Source: Campylobacter sp. RM12651
Lineage (GTDB): Bacteria; Campylobacterota; Campylobacteria; Campylobacterales; Campylobacteraceae
Reading direction: 5' to 3'
Length of the DNA: 64,000 nucleotides
NCBI RefSeq assembly: GCF_022369475.1
Contig: NZ_CP059600.1
Coordinates: forward strand, 1,116,001-1,180,000
Positions within the stretch are counted from its first letter, which is position 1. Each line of letters begins with the position of its first letter. The notes under the pieces were generated by a model that saw only the letters and a program-made list of their open reading frames with translations, was not told the DNA's origin and ran no database searches. Shown one piece after another: positions 53,914-62,739 of the stretch. The translations under genes and the position numbers were made by a program.

Positions 53914-54751
53914 AACAAAATGGCAAAAATTAGTTGATTTTTGGAATTCATGGACGGGGACTATTGTATTTGTTCTTATTTTTATATTTTTCGTAGCTCA
54001 AGCTTTTACAATACCAAGTGGCTCTATGAAAAACACACTTTTAGTAGGAGATCATTTATTTGTAAAAAAATTCGCCTACGGGATACCAACTCCTAGAATT
54101 CCATTCCTAGAAGTTCCTGTGTTGCCTGATTTTAAAGGCGATGGGCATTTATTAAGCTATGCTAAGCCTAAAAGAGATGATATAGTGGTGTTTTTGTATC
54201 CGCACAATACAAAGCTACATTATGTTAAACGCTGCGTTGCTTTAGGAGATGATGAGATAATATTTGCAAATAAGACCCTTTATGTAAGAATGCACGAAGG
54301 AGATGAATACATGAGAGCAAATTATCCTGCTAATAAACAAGTGATTTTACAAGGCAAATTATACATAAAAGAGCCTTATACTAAAAAGGGTATTCATTAT
54401 GATGAAAGAGTGGATTTTGATAAGGTCATAGAATACTTTATGGCTAAGGGTGAATTTGTAATGAAGCCAATTTATGTTAGTGAATTAAGAAGTGATATTA
54501 AAGCGTATTATTATAAGGTGCCTAGCAATGAATACTTTATGATGGGTGATAATCGCGACCACTCAAATGATAGCCGCTTTTGGGGAAGCGTAGATTATAA
54601 ATATATTGAAGGTAAGCCTTGGTTTGTTTATCTAAGCTGGGATGATGATTATAATATCCGCTGGGAAAGAATGTTTAAAAGCGTTGATACCTTAGAAAAC
54701 GATGAAAGATATATCCATCACGAAATAAGCGATATTAATTCTCTTGATTGA
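53900..54751 (+). CDS. lepB: Signal peptidase I
   Basis: 283 residues. One N-terminal membrane helix (GTIVFVLIFIFFVAQAF), catalytic Ser in PSGSMKNTLLVGDHLFV, catalytic Lys in LHYVKRCVALGDD, and box E GDNRDHSNDSRFWG. It removes signal peptides of exported proteins. Cotranscribed with folD and followed by a terminator. Confidence 0.95.
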   Translation: MQENKTKWQKLVDFWNSWTGTIVFVLIFIFFVAQAFTIPSGSMKNTLLVGDHLFVKKFAYGIPTPRIPFLEVPVLPDFKGDGHLLSYAKPKRDDIVVFLYPHNTKLHYVKRCVALGDDEIIFANKTLYVRMHEGDEYMRANYPANKQVILQGKLYIKEPYTKKGIHYDERVDFDKVIEYFMAKGEFVMKPIYVSELRSDIKAYYYKVPSNEYFMMGDNRDHSNDSRFWGSVDYKYIEGKPWFVYLSWDDDYNIRWERMFKSVDTLENDERYIHHEISDINSLD

Positions 54752-54759
54752 CAAAAATA

Positions 54760-54790
54760 TCTAATTCAAATTCTTGTGATTTGAATTAGA
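54760..54790. terminator. Terminator after lepB
   Basis: Perfect 12-base arms tctaattcaaat / atttgaattaga with a seven-base loop, then atttatttta. Also suited to end the convergent 54843 gene. Confidence 0.7.
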
Positions 54791-54842
54791 ATTTATTTTA
54801 TAATACATTATATTTTAAAGGTAATTTATATAAAAATTAAAA

Positions 54843-55703
54843 TTATTTAATTGTATTTGAAGACTTTTCACTTAAAATCTTTTCAATTTTCTTTTGTTGT
54901 TTTGCTATGTATTTTTCACCTAGTGGTTGTGCTTCTTCTCTAAATTCCATTTCAAATCCGCCTTTACTTATTGCAGAATACTTTTGTCTAAACTCTGTGT
55001 ATAAAAAATAAACCGATAAATCATCAACAAAAGGCAATGAAACTAGCTTGGTTTTAGTTTGATATATTGTGTAAGTTTTTAAGTTTTTACCATTTAAGAA
55101 AAATAGTGCTAAATAGCTTGATAAAATATCTAATATTACAAAAAACATAATTATAGGAAAGAAAATTATTCTAGCTATAGGGTAGTCTAATCTATAATTT
55201 AAACTTTGATTTTCTGTTTCTTTAGTGTTATAAGCGTCTTTATTGAATATATACGAATAAGCTAAAGCAGGTCGCTTGGTTTGTAATCTAAAAACTATAT
55301 CGCTTTTATTTATCGTTGCAGTTACTTTCTTATAGCTCTTTGCTATACCAAAAACACCTGCTTCATCTATCTCATAAGTATCAAAACATATCTTTTCATT
55401 ATCTACGCTAATATAAAAATCATTATTTTTAACAAATCTAAGTCTTTTTATTTGTCTAAGTTTTAAAAAGAATGCAACGAAAAAAATACCATCAATAATG
55501 CCACTCCAACCTTTTTGAATTCTTCGTATGTCAGTCATTGTTTTTTCGGGTTTACTATTTAATTCATTGATAATATCTATTGTAAAATAAAACAAGATAA
55601 AAATAAGTAAAATTGAAAAAATCTCATTAAATAACCTAATAAGCTCTAAGCTATATAAATAATCGTTTTTTATTTTATAATCTTTTAAATTATCTATATT
55701 CAA
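54843..55703 (-). CDS. Unknown membrane protein, accessory cassette
   Basis: 286 residues, not recognised. Hydrophobic segments at about 27-46, 70-83 and 178-205 frame a beta-rich central stretch (KNNDFYISVDNEKICFDTYEI...). The C-terminal ~60 residues are charged and coiled-coil-like (EKYIAKQQKKIEKILSEK). No enzyme motif seen. It follows the 55766 gene after 62 bases on the same strand; probably the last gene of a three-gene cassette with the Mrr-like nuclease. Confidence 0.6.
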   Translation of the reverse strand: MNIDNLKDYKIKNDYLYSLELIRLFNEIFSILLIFILFYFTIDIINELNSKPEKTMTDIRRIQKGWSGIIDGIFFVAFFLKLRQIKRLRFVKNNDFYISVDNEKICFDTYEIDEAGVFGIAKSYKKVTATINKSDIVFRLQTKRPALAYSYIFNKDAYNTKETENQSLNYRLDYPIARIIFFPIIMFFVILDILSSYLALFFLNGKNLKTYTIYQTKTKLVSLPFVDDLSVYFLYTEFRQKYSAISKGGFEMEFREEAQPLGEKYIAKQQKKIEKILSEKSSNTIK

Positions 55704-55765
55704 ATTTATCCTTTATTTTTAATAAGATTAATTATAAAAATTACTAATATTTTTATAACTTGTTT

Positions 55766-56620
55766 TCATTTTAATTCTCCTTTTAATTTATTTAAATAAT
55801 TTGTATAAACATCATTAGAGCAATCACTTATATAATTGTCTAAACTAAGATAATAGTTATCAATAAATAACCTAGTAAAAGAATCATAAATTCTATTAAG
55901 ATTAGGGCTAAGTTCTAAACTCAAATTATTTAAATTTGTTATTGCATAACTACAAGGTTTATAATAACCATAAATATCATAATTTATTAGTTTATCTTTG
56001 CTAAGTCTAGTTGGTAATTTTGAAGCTTCTTCTTCAAAGCGTTTTTCATATTTTTTATAATTTTCATATAATTGCACTTCTTTATCAACTATCAATTTTA
56101 CACTTTTAAAAAATTTTCCATCTATCGTATAGTTTTGTTTTTCAATTGTGCTTAATAATAAGGTATTTGGTTTTTTAAGTTCTATTACTTCGTGCTTTGG
56201 ACTTTGCTGTAAATTAAAATGACTTATTAATAATATTCCGTGAAAGGCAATCATTAAAAATGAGAAAAAATAGAATATACCTTTAATAAATTTTTGATTT
56301 TGTTTCATTATTAACTTATAAAACCACCAAATTAATAGTGAAAATACAATTGGTAGCAATAGTTGTAAAACTACAAACCACCCACCGGCATCTCTATCAA
56401 TAAGCCCAACTCTTATAACCAAATAAAAAAATAAAATATATAAAGCTATTATAAATCTAGGATAAAGGTTCATTCCTATAAAAAATGTAAGGGCAAAAAG
56501 CGTAGGATAGGTAATAAAAAATGGCACATAATCTATAGGAATTAAAATACTAATAATTCCACTAGCTAAACCATGTAAATTATCTAAAAAATATGTTAGA
56601 TATATTAAAAACTCATTCAT
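55766..56620 (-). CDS. Unknown multi-span membrane protein, accessory cassette
   Basis: 284 residues, not recognised. The N-terminal half has about five membrane helices (ALTFFIGMNLYPRFIIALYILFF, VVLQLLLPIVFSLLIWWFY, GIFYFFSFLMIAFHGILLI); the C-terminal half, from about residue 140, is hydrophilic and helical with several Tyr and two Cys (YYKPCSYAI, YISDCSNDV), probably on the periplasmic or cytoplasmic face. Lies between the 54843 membrane gene and the Mrr-like nuclease, all on the minus strand. Confidence 0.6.
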   Translation of the reverse strand: MNEFLIYLTYFLDNLHGLASGIISILIPIDYVPFFITYPTLFALTFFIGMNLYPRFIIALYILFFYLVIRVGLIDRDAGGWFVVLQLLLPIVFSLLIWWFYKLIMKQNQKFIKGIFYFFSFLMIAFHGILLISHFNLQQSPKHEVIELKKPNTLLLSTIEKQNYTIDGKFFKSVKLIVDKEVQLYENYKKYEKRFEEEASKLPTRLSKDKLINYDIYGYYKPCSYAITNLNNLSLELSPNLNRIYDSFTRLFIDNYYLSLDNYISDCSNDVYTNYLNKLKGELK

Positions 56621-56693
56621 ATCCTACCTTTAAAAATAAGGTTAATTATAGCAAATAAAAAATTATTAATCTATTATTTATTGTCTTAATGCT

Positions 56694-57521
56694 TTAATTT
56701 ATATAGTTAATGATTTGATAATTTATTTCATTTGGATATTCTCTTAAATAACACACTACTCCGTAATCTTTATCATTACAGCTTGTTATAAAATCTTTAT
56801 AAATTATTTTATTATCACATAATGATGGATTGTTTCTAATAAAAACTTCGCAATCTCCTATAAATTTTCTAAGCAGATATTGTTTTGGTGGATTTGTGTA
56901 GCACTTGCATTGAATTAGCCTTATTTCACTATTTTTATACGCTATTAAATCTATGCCTTTATCGTTTTTACCATTCACAAAACCATTTGGAAAAACCTTA
57001 TAACCTATATTTTCATAGTATATTTTTATTTGATATTCGTAATTTTTGCCTTTTTTGATATTTTCTAATTTGATTTTATTTTGTGCGTTTTTTTCTTCAC
57101 TTATTTTTAATTCATAAGACTGAATTAATTTATCTTTTTCTAGTTTATAATATCTATTTAATTCTTTTAATTTTTCTTCATAATCTTTTTCTTTTTCTAA
57201 TATCAATTCTTGTGCTTTTTCAATGGCTATTTTATTAATATCTGAAGTTGTTAAAGTCTGTAATCGTTTTAACTCATCTTTGAGTTTTAATAATTCTTCT
57301 TCATATTTATAATTCTTGTATAGCAAAATATTTTTATCAGTTTTTGTATCTTCGTAATCTTCTTTATCTATTTTTAATGTTTGAATTTCTTTATTTTTGT
57401 CATTTATAAATTTTTCTGCCTTTTTTATAAATAAAACGAATATACCAAGTAATATGAAGTAAAAAATAGTTATTATTAAGCCATAGTAATTATGTAAAAA
57501 TTCTAAAATGCTAAATAACAT
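56694..57521 (-). CDS. Membrane-anchored coiled-coil Mrr-like endonuclease domain protein
   Basis: 275 residues. A membrane helix at about 13-33 (YGLIITIFYFILLGIFVLFI) leads into a long charged coiled coil (about 34-155), then a C-terminal restriction-endonuclease-like domain: KGKNYEYQIKIYYENIGYKV (the helix with the conserved Glu, about 158-175), KGIDLIAY (Asp191) and IRLIQCKCY (Gln204, Lys206), matching the D...QxK signature of Mrr-type nucleases. Substrate unknown; tethering the nuclease to the membrane suggests action on incoming or membrane-near DNA. No methyltransferase partner beside it. Confidence 0.7.
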   Translation of the reverse strand: MLFSILEFLHNYYGLIITIFYFILLGIFVLFIKKAEKFINDKNKEIQTLKIDKEDYEDTKTDKNILLYKNYKYEEELLKLKDELKRLQTLTTSDINKIAIEKAQELILEKEKDYEEKLKELNRYYKLEKDKLIQSYELKISEEKNAQNKIKLENIKKGKNYEYQIKIYYENIGYKVFPNGFVNGKNDKGIDLIAYKNSEIRLIQCKCYTNPPKQYLLRKFIGDCEVFIRNNPSLCDNKIIYKDFITSCNDKDYGVVCYLREYPNEINYQIINYIN

Positions 57522-57531
57522 ACAATTACCA

Positions 57532-57555
57532 TAGGAATTTCAAATGAAATTCCTA
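57532..57555. terminator. Hairpin between the zinc-ribbon gene and the nuclease gene
   Basis: Nine-base arms taggaattt / aaattccta with a six-base loop. It separates the conserved 57559-59960 gene group from the accessory cassette. Same arm sequence as the pgi terminator. Confidence 0.6.
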
Positions 57556-57558
57556 AAA

Positions 57559-57750
57559 TCAATCTAAATCTTTAATGATTTCTTCATCACTTTTTACAAC
57601 CATTCCAGAGCCGTGAATTACGCTCGGAATACAACTTGTGCAAATATCTACTGGCTTATTGTTTTTATGAGCTCTAATAAATACTGCGTGCTCGTCTTCG
57701 CTAGCTTTTAGACTACATACATTACAAATAATTTCATTGTTTAAAACCAT
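57559..57750 (-). CDS. Small zinc-ribbon protein
   Basis: 63 residues with two CxxC pairs (ICNVCS near residue 9-14 and ICTSCI near 36-41), the arrangement of a treble-clef or zinc-ribbon fold, and an acidic tail. No signal peptide. A clear ribosome site (aaggag) precedes the ATG. Function unknown; could bind nucleic acid or protein. Confidence 0.65.
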   Translation of the reverse strand: MVLNNEIICNVCSLKASEDEHAVFIRAHKNNKPVDICTSCIPSVIHGSGMVVKSDEEIIKDLD

Positions 57751-57814
57751 AATAATCTCCTTAAAAATAAAATTAAATACTACAAAAAAATCAAAATATA
57801 AAAGTTATTTTTAA

Positions 57815-58525
57815 TCAATTTAAAGGCTGTTTTAATCTTAATTCATTTTGAAATAATAAATGAGCTAGAAATATTACAAAAAATACAGGTAGAAAAAACC
57901 CAACATAAGGAATATTTGAAGCTAAATAAAATAAAAATACGCAAAAAATATATTTAAATTTAAAAGGTTTAAAACTTAAAAAATCATTTTTATTTAAAAC
58001 ACAACTAGCCACATCGTAAATTAAAAAATTAAAAAATAAATAAAACATTAAGCAAAACATTAAAAATGATGCTATGAAATTTAATATAGGAATTATGTGA
58101 AATAAAAGCACAAAAAATAAAAAAAATAAGAATTTCAATACAATTTTAAACAAAAGCCAAGTTATTTGAATTAACCCTATTTCATCTAATTTATTGTAAT
58201 TATAATGCTTTAAATTAATTTCTCTAACTATCATTGGAGTTAAAAATGAAGTAATAACTAAAGCAAAAAATATAGATAAATATAAAGCTAAAAAACCACC
58301 ACCTGAAATAGTAATTATCATAATAAATATTTGTATGGCATGTAGTATCATCGCACCTAAAAAAAAGTTAAAAGCTTCTTCGTTAAAATCTAAACTACCA
58401 ACATAACTAAATGCAAGTGTTAATAAACTAATAAATATAATTGAGCTTATAATTAATGGAAATAAAGAAAATGCTAAAAATCTAAATGTAAAAAAATCTT
58501 TTAGGCTAATAATGAAATTATTCAT
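57815..58525 (-). CDS. EI24-domain membrane protein
   Basis: 236 residues with about six hydrophobic segments and the EI24/CysZ-like pattern: FFTFRFLAFSLFPLIIS at the N-terminus, FLAHLLFQNELRLK at the C-terminus. E. coli CysZ is a sulfate permease of this superfamily; the role in Campylobacterota is not established. Overlaps the solute-binding protein gene by eight bases. Confidence 0.7.
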   Translation of the reverse strand: MNNFIISLKDFFTFRFLAFSLFPLIISSIIFISLLTLAFSYVGSLDFNEEAFNFFLGAMILHAIQIFIMIITISGGGFLALYLSIFFALVITSFLTPMIVREINLKHYNYNKLDEIGLIQITWLLFKIVLKFLFFLFFVLLFHIIPILNFIASFLMFCLMFYLFFNFLIYDVASCVLNKNDFLSFKPFKFKYIFCVFLFYLASNIPYVGFFLPVFFVIFLAHLLFQNELRLKQPLN

Positions 58526-59960
58526 ATTTATACCACTTAATTACTTGAGAAAATAATCCGTTTCCATTAAATCCTATTGGCATATTTTCAATACCTTTAA
58601 TTTTTTTATTATAAGCTAAAAAATAATTGTAATTTACCAAAAATACATAAGAAGGGTTCATTTTAATCTGCTCTTGAAACTCTTTGTAATAATTCTCTTG
58701 CACTTGATTTATGGTATTTTTTGCTTGAGTTTTATTAATCTTATTTGTATTTAAAATAGTTGCAAAATTAATACTATCATATACTTCAATATCTACAATC
58801 TTACTAGCTTCATAATCATCATTGTTGGTTTGTAATACATCTGTTAATATTCCAAAATCTTTTAATTGCATAGCAAGATTTTCGGCTATACTTAAGTAGT
58901 CTTTATTATTTTTATCTACATAAATTTCTAATTTTAAAGGTAAATCTAATTTTTTATAATAATTTGCTGTGCTTTCTTTATTAATATTTAATTCTATACT
59001 CTTTTTATCTTTATAAAATCCTAATTCATTTATAATTTTTCTAGCTTCTGCTCTATCACAACCATTATTATTTAAACTTAAAATATGTTTATTAATACTA
59101 AAATTTGGTAATTGATTTAAAATAGATTTGTTACAAATAATCAAAGAAATTGCATATCTTAATTTCCTATCATAAATTACTTTATTATTTAATTGTAATG
59201 CTATAGCGTGATCTGATTCTAAAGTCTTATATACTAAATCATCATCAATATTTTTTATATTTTTATAATTAATCAAGCCAACATCAATTATGTCATTATT
59301 TAAAGCATTTTTTATTTGAACTTCATTTTGATAAAACTTAAAAACTACCCCGTCATTAAGTGCTTTAAAAATAGCATTAGGATTTTTCACTAAAACTATT
59401 TGTTCGTTGTTAAATTGCTTTAAATTATAAGTACCAAGACCAATAGCATCACTATTAAACCAACTTAAACCATATTTAATAAGAGCATTTTTTGACATAA
59501 TCCCTAACGTTAAAGAATTTAAAAAATCATTATCTGGATACTTCAATACAAATTCAACTTTATATTTATCAATTATATTTATTTGAGAAATATTATTATA
59601 AAATCTACTATAATTTGAATTAAAAAAGTGATTTATAATTATTTCATAAGTAGTTTTTACATCTTCTGAAGTAAATTCTCCAAAATCTATATTATTTTTT
59701 ATAAAATGAAGACCTTTTTTTAATTCAAATTCGTATCTTAATTTATCATTACTTATTTTGTATGAATTAGCTAGTGCAGGAATTAATTCTTTATTATTAT
59801 TTTTATAAAACAAACCTAAATATAATAAATTTACTAAATCATCATTTGGATTATAAATTGGATTTATATTATTTGGTTGATTTTTCATAGCTACTTTAAT
59901 TAAATCAGCAGATAAAAAATTAATTGAAAACACTAAAAATAATAATAAAAACTTTTTCAT
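58518..59960 (-). CDS. ABC-type peptide/nickel-like solute-binding protein (family 5)
   Basis: 480 residues. Cleavable signal peptide (MKKFLLLFLVFSINFLSA), no lipobox. Typical SBP family 5 segments: NNINPIYNPNDDLVNLLYLGL, LANSYKISND, FEFELKKGLHF-like, FTSEDVKTTYEIII and a family-typical second lobe. It should bind a peptide or metal chelate in the periplasm, but no ABC permease or ATPase genes lie nearby, so the transport partner is encoded elsewhere or the protein has another job. A ribosome site aaggat sits right at the base of the fldA terminator. Confidence 0.78.
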   Translation of the reverse strand: MKKFLLLFLVFSINFLSADLIKVAMKNQPNNINPIYNPNDDLVNLLYLGLFYKNNNKELIPALANSYKISNDKLRYEFELKKGLHFIKNNIDFGEFTSEDVKTTYEIIINHFFNSNYSRFYNNISQINIIDKYKVEFVLKYPDNDFLNSLTLGIMSKNALIKYGLSWFNSDAIGLGTYNLKQFNNEQIVLVKNPNAIFKALNDGVVFKFYQNEVQIKNALNNDIIDVGLINYKNIKNIDDDLVYKTLESDHAIALQLNNKVIYDRKLRYAISLIICNKSILNQLPNFSINKHILSLNNNGCDRAEARKIINELGFYKDKKSIELNINKESTANYYKKLDLPLKLEIYVDKNNKDYLSIAENLAMQLKDFGILTDVLQTNNDDYEASKIVDIEVYDSINFATILNTNKINKTQAKNTINQVQENYYKEFQEQIKMNPSYVFLVNYNYFLAYNKKIKGIENMPIGFNGNGLFSQVIKWYKYE

Positions 59961-59971
59961 AAGTATCCTTA

Positions 59972-59998
59972 AAATAGCAAGTAAAAAACTTGCTATTT
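59972..59998 (-). terminator. Terminator after fldA
   Basis: Perfect 11-base arms aaatagcaagt / acttgctattt with a five-base loop, five bases from the fldA stop. It ends just before the ribosome site of the solute-binding protein gene. Confidence 0.75.
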
Positions 59999-60003
59999 CG
60001 TGA

Positions 60004-60489
60004 TTAGAAGTTAGCTTTAATTTGTGCTACCCAGTTTGCAATTCTTTCGTCTGTTAAATCTTCTTGATTGTCATTATCTAATGCAAGACCAACGAATTTA
60101 CCATCAACTACTGCTTCTGAATCTTCAAAATCATAACCATCAGTTGAAACTGCTCCAACTAAATTTGCACCAGCTTCTTTTAATGCCGCAGCTAATTTAC
60201 CCATACCGCCGCAGAAAGTATCAGAATAGCTTGAGCTATCTCCCATACCAAATACAGCTACTGTTTTACCAGCTAATTTTAGACCACTAAAATCAAATGA
60301 ATCCCAATCATCTTGTAAGTCACCACTACCCCAAGTTGAAGTTCCGCAAACTAATTTATCAAAACCATTTAGTTTATCAGCATCAACATCAGCGATATTT
60401 AATAATTCAGCACCTAGTGCTTCTGCAATTTTTTCTGCTGCGCCTTCTGTATTTCCCATAGCACTTCCGAAAACTACTGCTACTGACAT
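60004..60489 (-). CDS. fldA: Flavodoxin
   Basis: 161 residues, long-chain-type flavodoxin. FMN-binding motif FGSAMGNTEGAAEKIAEAL, CGTSTWGSGDLQDDW and FGMGDSSSYSDTFCGG. A low-potential electron carrier, in this group used by pyruvate and 2-oxoglutarate oxidoreductases. Strong ribosome site aaggag. The 264-base AT-rich gap 60490-60753 to the divergent reductase operon holds both promoters; nothing else seen there. Confidence 0.96.
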   Translation of the reverse strand: MSVAVVFGSAMGNTEGAAEKIAEALGAELLNIADVDADKLNGFDKLVCGTSTWGSGDLQDDWDSFDFSGLKLAGKTVAVFGMGDSSSYSDTFCGGMGKLAAALKEAGANLVGAVSTDGYDFEDSEAVVDGKFVGLALDNDNQEDLTDERIANWVAQIKANF

Positions 60490-60753
60490 AATTATCTCCT
60501 TAATTTGATTTGCGACATAATTTTACCATTTGAAATTATTGTTAATCATTAACCAAATTCTTTTTACAAAAACCTTAATTATATTAATTTATTTATATAA
60601 GAATAAATTAATATCACTTATCAAAAATCCTTATTATTACTTCATAATAATTATTAAACTAAAAATATTATTAAAAAATTTTTATTATTTACTAAGTATA
60701 TTTTATTTTAAAATAAAATTATTATTAAACTTATTTTTTAATTAGGAGGTTTT

Positions 60754-62325
60754 ATGAAAACTAAAGATAGAAGAGACTTTTTAAAGTTTTCTGGCTTAGT
60801 GTATGGCTCTATTTTAATGCCTAATATTGCTTTATCTAATAGTATAGATATTGATGATATAAAATGGGATGAATATTATGATGCAATAGTAATTGGAAGT
60901 GGTTTTGCAGGAAGTGCAGCTATGCTAAGTCTTTTGGATAATGGTATTAAAAATGTTGTTATGATTGATAAAATGCCTTATTTAGGTGGCAACTCGGCTT
61001 ATTCAGGTGGTTCAATGGCTGTTGCTGGCTCAAAATTACAAGCTAGAGATGGAATAGTTGATGATATTAATCTACACATACAAGATACATTAAAAAGTGG
61101 TAAGAATTTAAATGATTTAGAATTAGTAAATATTATGATAAATGATGGAGTAAAAACTCTTGATTGGCTTATAGATAATGGAGTTAATTTTAAGTGGGTT
61201 AGCAGAAGTGGTGGTCATAGCGTTCCACGCTCTCATTCAGCAGGTGCAGGTAGTTATATCACAAGACCATTACAAGAACAAATTCTTAATAGAGGCGGTA
61301 AGATTTTAACAAGAGTTATAATGGATGATATTTTATATGATAAAAATCATAAAGTTGTTGGAATTAAAGTAAGAGAAAAATATCAATTTAACTTTGAGCG
61401 TGGATATGAAGAAAAAAACAATGAAAGTGGAATTACTAAATATTATAGAACCTTTGGTGGTATTATCTTAGCTACTGGTGGTTGGGGAGCTGATTTAAAA
61501 TTTAGACAAATATTTGACTCTAGTTTAAGAGATGATGTATTAACCACAAATCATTTAGGAGCTACTGGCTACACAGCACAAAAACTAATAAATGATAATG
61601 TTAAATTCATAGATATGCAATATATTCAAAGTATGCACGTAACAAGTCAAGATGAAGGCGGTTTTGGATTTGCTTATAGATGGATTACTAGGGCTTATGC
61701 TTATGGAATGATGGTAAATCCTAAAACAGGAAAAAGATTTGTAAATGAAATTACTGATAGAAAACAAGGTAGCGATGCAATATTAGCTATGAATGAAAAA
61801 GGTTTAAATCCACCTGTTTTAATTATGGATATAAATGGCACTAAAACGGTTGATATAGAAGATTTAAATAGGGGCTTATTAGTTGGTGCTGTAAAACAAT
61901 TTGAAACAATGGATGAATTAATAGCTCATTATAATATCAATAAAGAGCCTTTCTTAGAGCAGTTAAAAAGATACAATGAGTATGTTGAACTTGCTTCAAA
62001 AGATAAAGATTATAAAGACCCAGAATTTAATCGCAATTTTTCAGATTACAAAGGAAAGTATATAAAAATAGAACAAGCTCCATTTTTTGCTGCAAGACCA
62101 GGACCAAAAGTTCATCATTGTATGGGTGGAGTAAAAACCAATAAAGATTGTGAAGTATATGATAATGATATGCAATTAATTCAAGGTTTGTATGCGTGTG
62201 GAGAAATTACTGGTGGAAGACACGGATACAATAGATTGGGTTCTAATGCGGTTTTAGATTGCTTAGTTTATGGAAAAAGAGCTGGAAATACTCTAGCAAA
62301 AAATTATAATTTATTAAGGGGTTAG
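60754..62325 (+). CDS. Periplasmic FAD reductase, FccA / fumarate-reductase-like flavoprotein subunit
   Basis: 523 residues. Tat signal (KDRRDFLKFSGLVYGSI), FAD dinucleotide fold (YDAIVIGSGFAGSAAMLSLL) and the fumarate/urocanate reductase family C-terminus. Catalytic Arg is present in GKRFVNEIT (Arg328), as are the His pair in KVHHCMGG (His454/455) and YNRLGSN (Arg494). By comparison with my memory of Shewanella Fcc3, its His365 position falls at Met294 (followed by His295) and Thr377/Glu378 at about Trp310/Ile311, so the second-carboxylate pocket differs. It has no heme domain; electrons would come from the downstream tetraheme subunit. Acceptor unknown (an alkenoate, not clearly fumarate). 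Operon order resembles fccABC of Wolinella. Confidence 0.85.
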   Translation: MKTKDRRDFLKFSGLVYGSILMPNIALSNSIDIDDIKWDEYYDAIVIGSGFAGSAAMLSLLDNGIKNVVMIDKMPYLGGNSAYSGGSMAVAGSKLQARDGIVDDINLHIQDTLKSGKNLNDLELVNIMINDGVKTLDWLIDNGVNFKWVSRSGGHSVPRSHSAGAGSYITRPLQEQILNRGGKILTRVIMDDILYDKNHKVVGIKVREKYQFNFERGYEEKNNESGITKYYRTFGGIILATGGWGADLKFRQIFDSSLRDDVLTTNHLGATGYTAQKLINDNVKFIDMQYIQSMHVTSQDEGGFGFAYRWITRAYAYGMMVNPKTGKRFVNEITDRKQGSDAILAMNEKGLNPPVLIMDINGTKTVDIEDLNRGLLVGAVKQFETMDELIAHYNINKEPFLEQLKRYNEYVELASKDKDYKDPEFNRNFSDYKGKYIKIEQAPFFAARPGPKVHHCMGGVKTNKDCEVYDNDMQLIQGLYACGEITGGRHGYNRLGSNAVLDCLVYGKRAGNTLAKNYNLLRG

Positions 62326-62327
62326 CA

Positions 62328-62729
62328 ATGAGATTTATTAGCATTATATGTTTATTTGCCTGTTTTTTATTTGCAAATGAAAATGTATTAAAGGATTCGT
62401 TAGGAAAAGTAAATGTAGATTTTAGTGAAAAAGCCTATGAAGTGAAAGGAATTCATAAAAAATTAAATCTTAAGTGTAATGATTGCCACCTAGAAGCACA
62501 AGAGAAAGATTATTCATCAGCTATGCTAAATAGTTGTATAAAATGCCACGGGGATTATTCAAAATTAGCAGAATATACTGCAGGTTACGGACATAATAAC
62601 AATGTTCATCAAAGCCCACATTATGATAAATTAGACTGCGATAATTGTCATAAAACTCATAAACCATCTGTTAATATGTGTGCTAGATGCCATAGCCAAG
62701 AAATCTTAAAAAATTTAAAAGTAAAATAA
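62328..62729 (+). CDS. Periplasmic tetraheme cytochrome c, FccB-like
   Basis: 133 residues. Signal peptide (MRFISIICLFACFLFANE) and four CxxCH heme sites (CNDCH, CIKCH, CDNCH, CARCH) with additional His residues for bis-His ligation (small tetraheme cytochrome type). It should carry electrons from the NapC/NrfH-like quinol dehydrogenase to the flavoprotein. Two bases after the flavoprotein stop. Confidence 0.9.
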   Translation: MRFISIICLFACFLFANENVLKDSLGKVNVDFSEKAYEVKGIHKKLNLKCNDCHLEAQEKDYSSAMLNSCIKCHGDYSKLAEYTAGYGHNNNVHQSPHYDKLDCDNCHKTHKPSVNMCARCHSQEILKNLKVK

Positions 62730-62739
62730 AGGAGAATAC

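Noticed and set aside
57559-57750. Toxin-antitoxin member
   Set aside because: The 63-residue protein has a zinc-ribbon pattern and no partner gene of matching size; its downstream neighbour is separated by a terminator.
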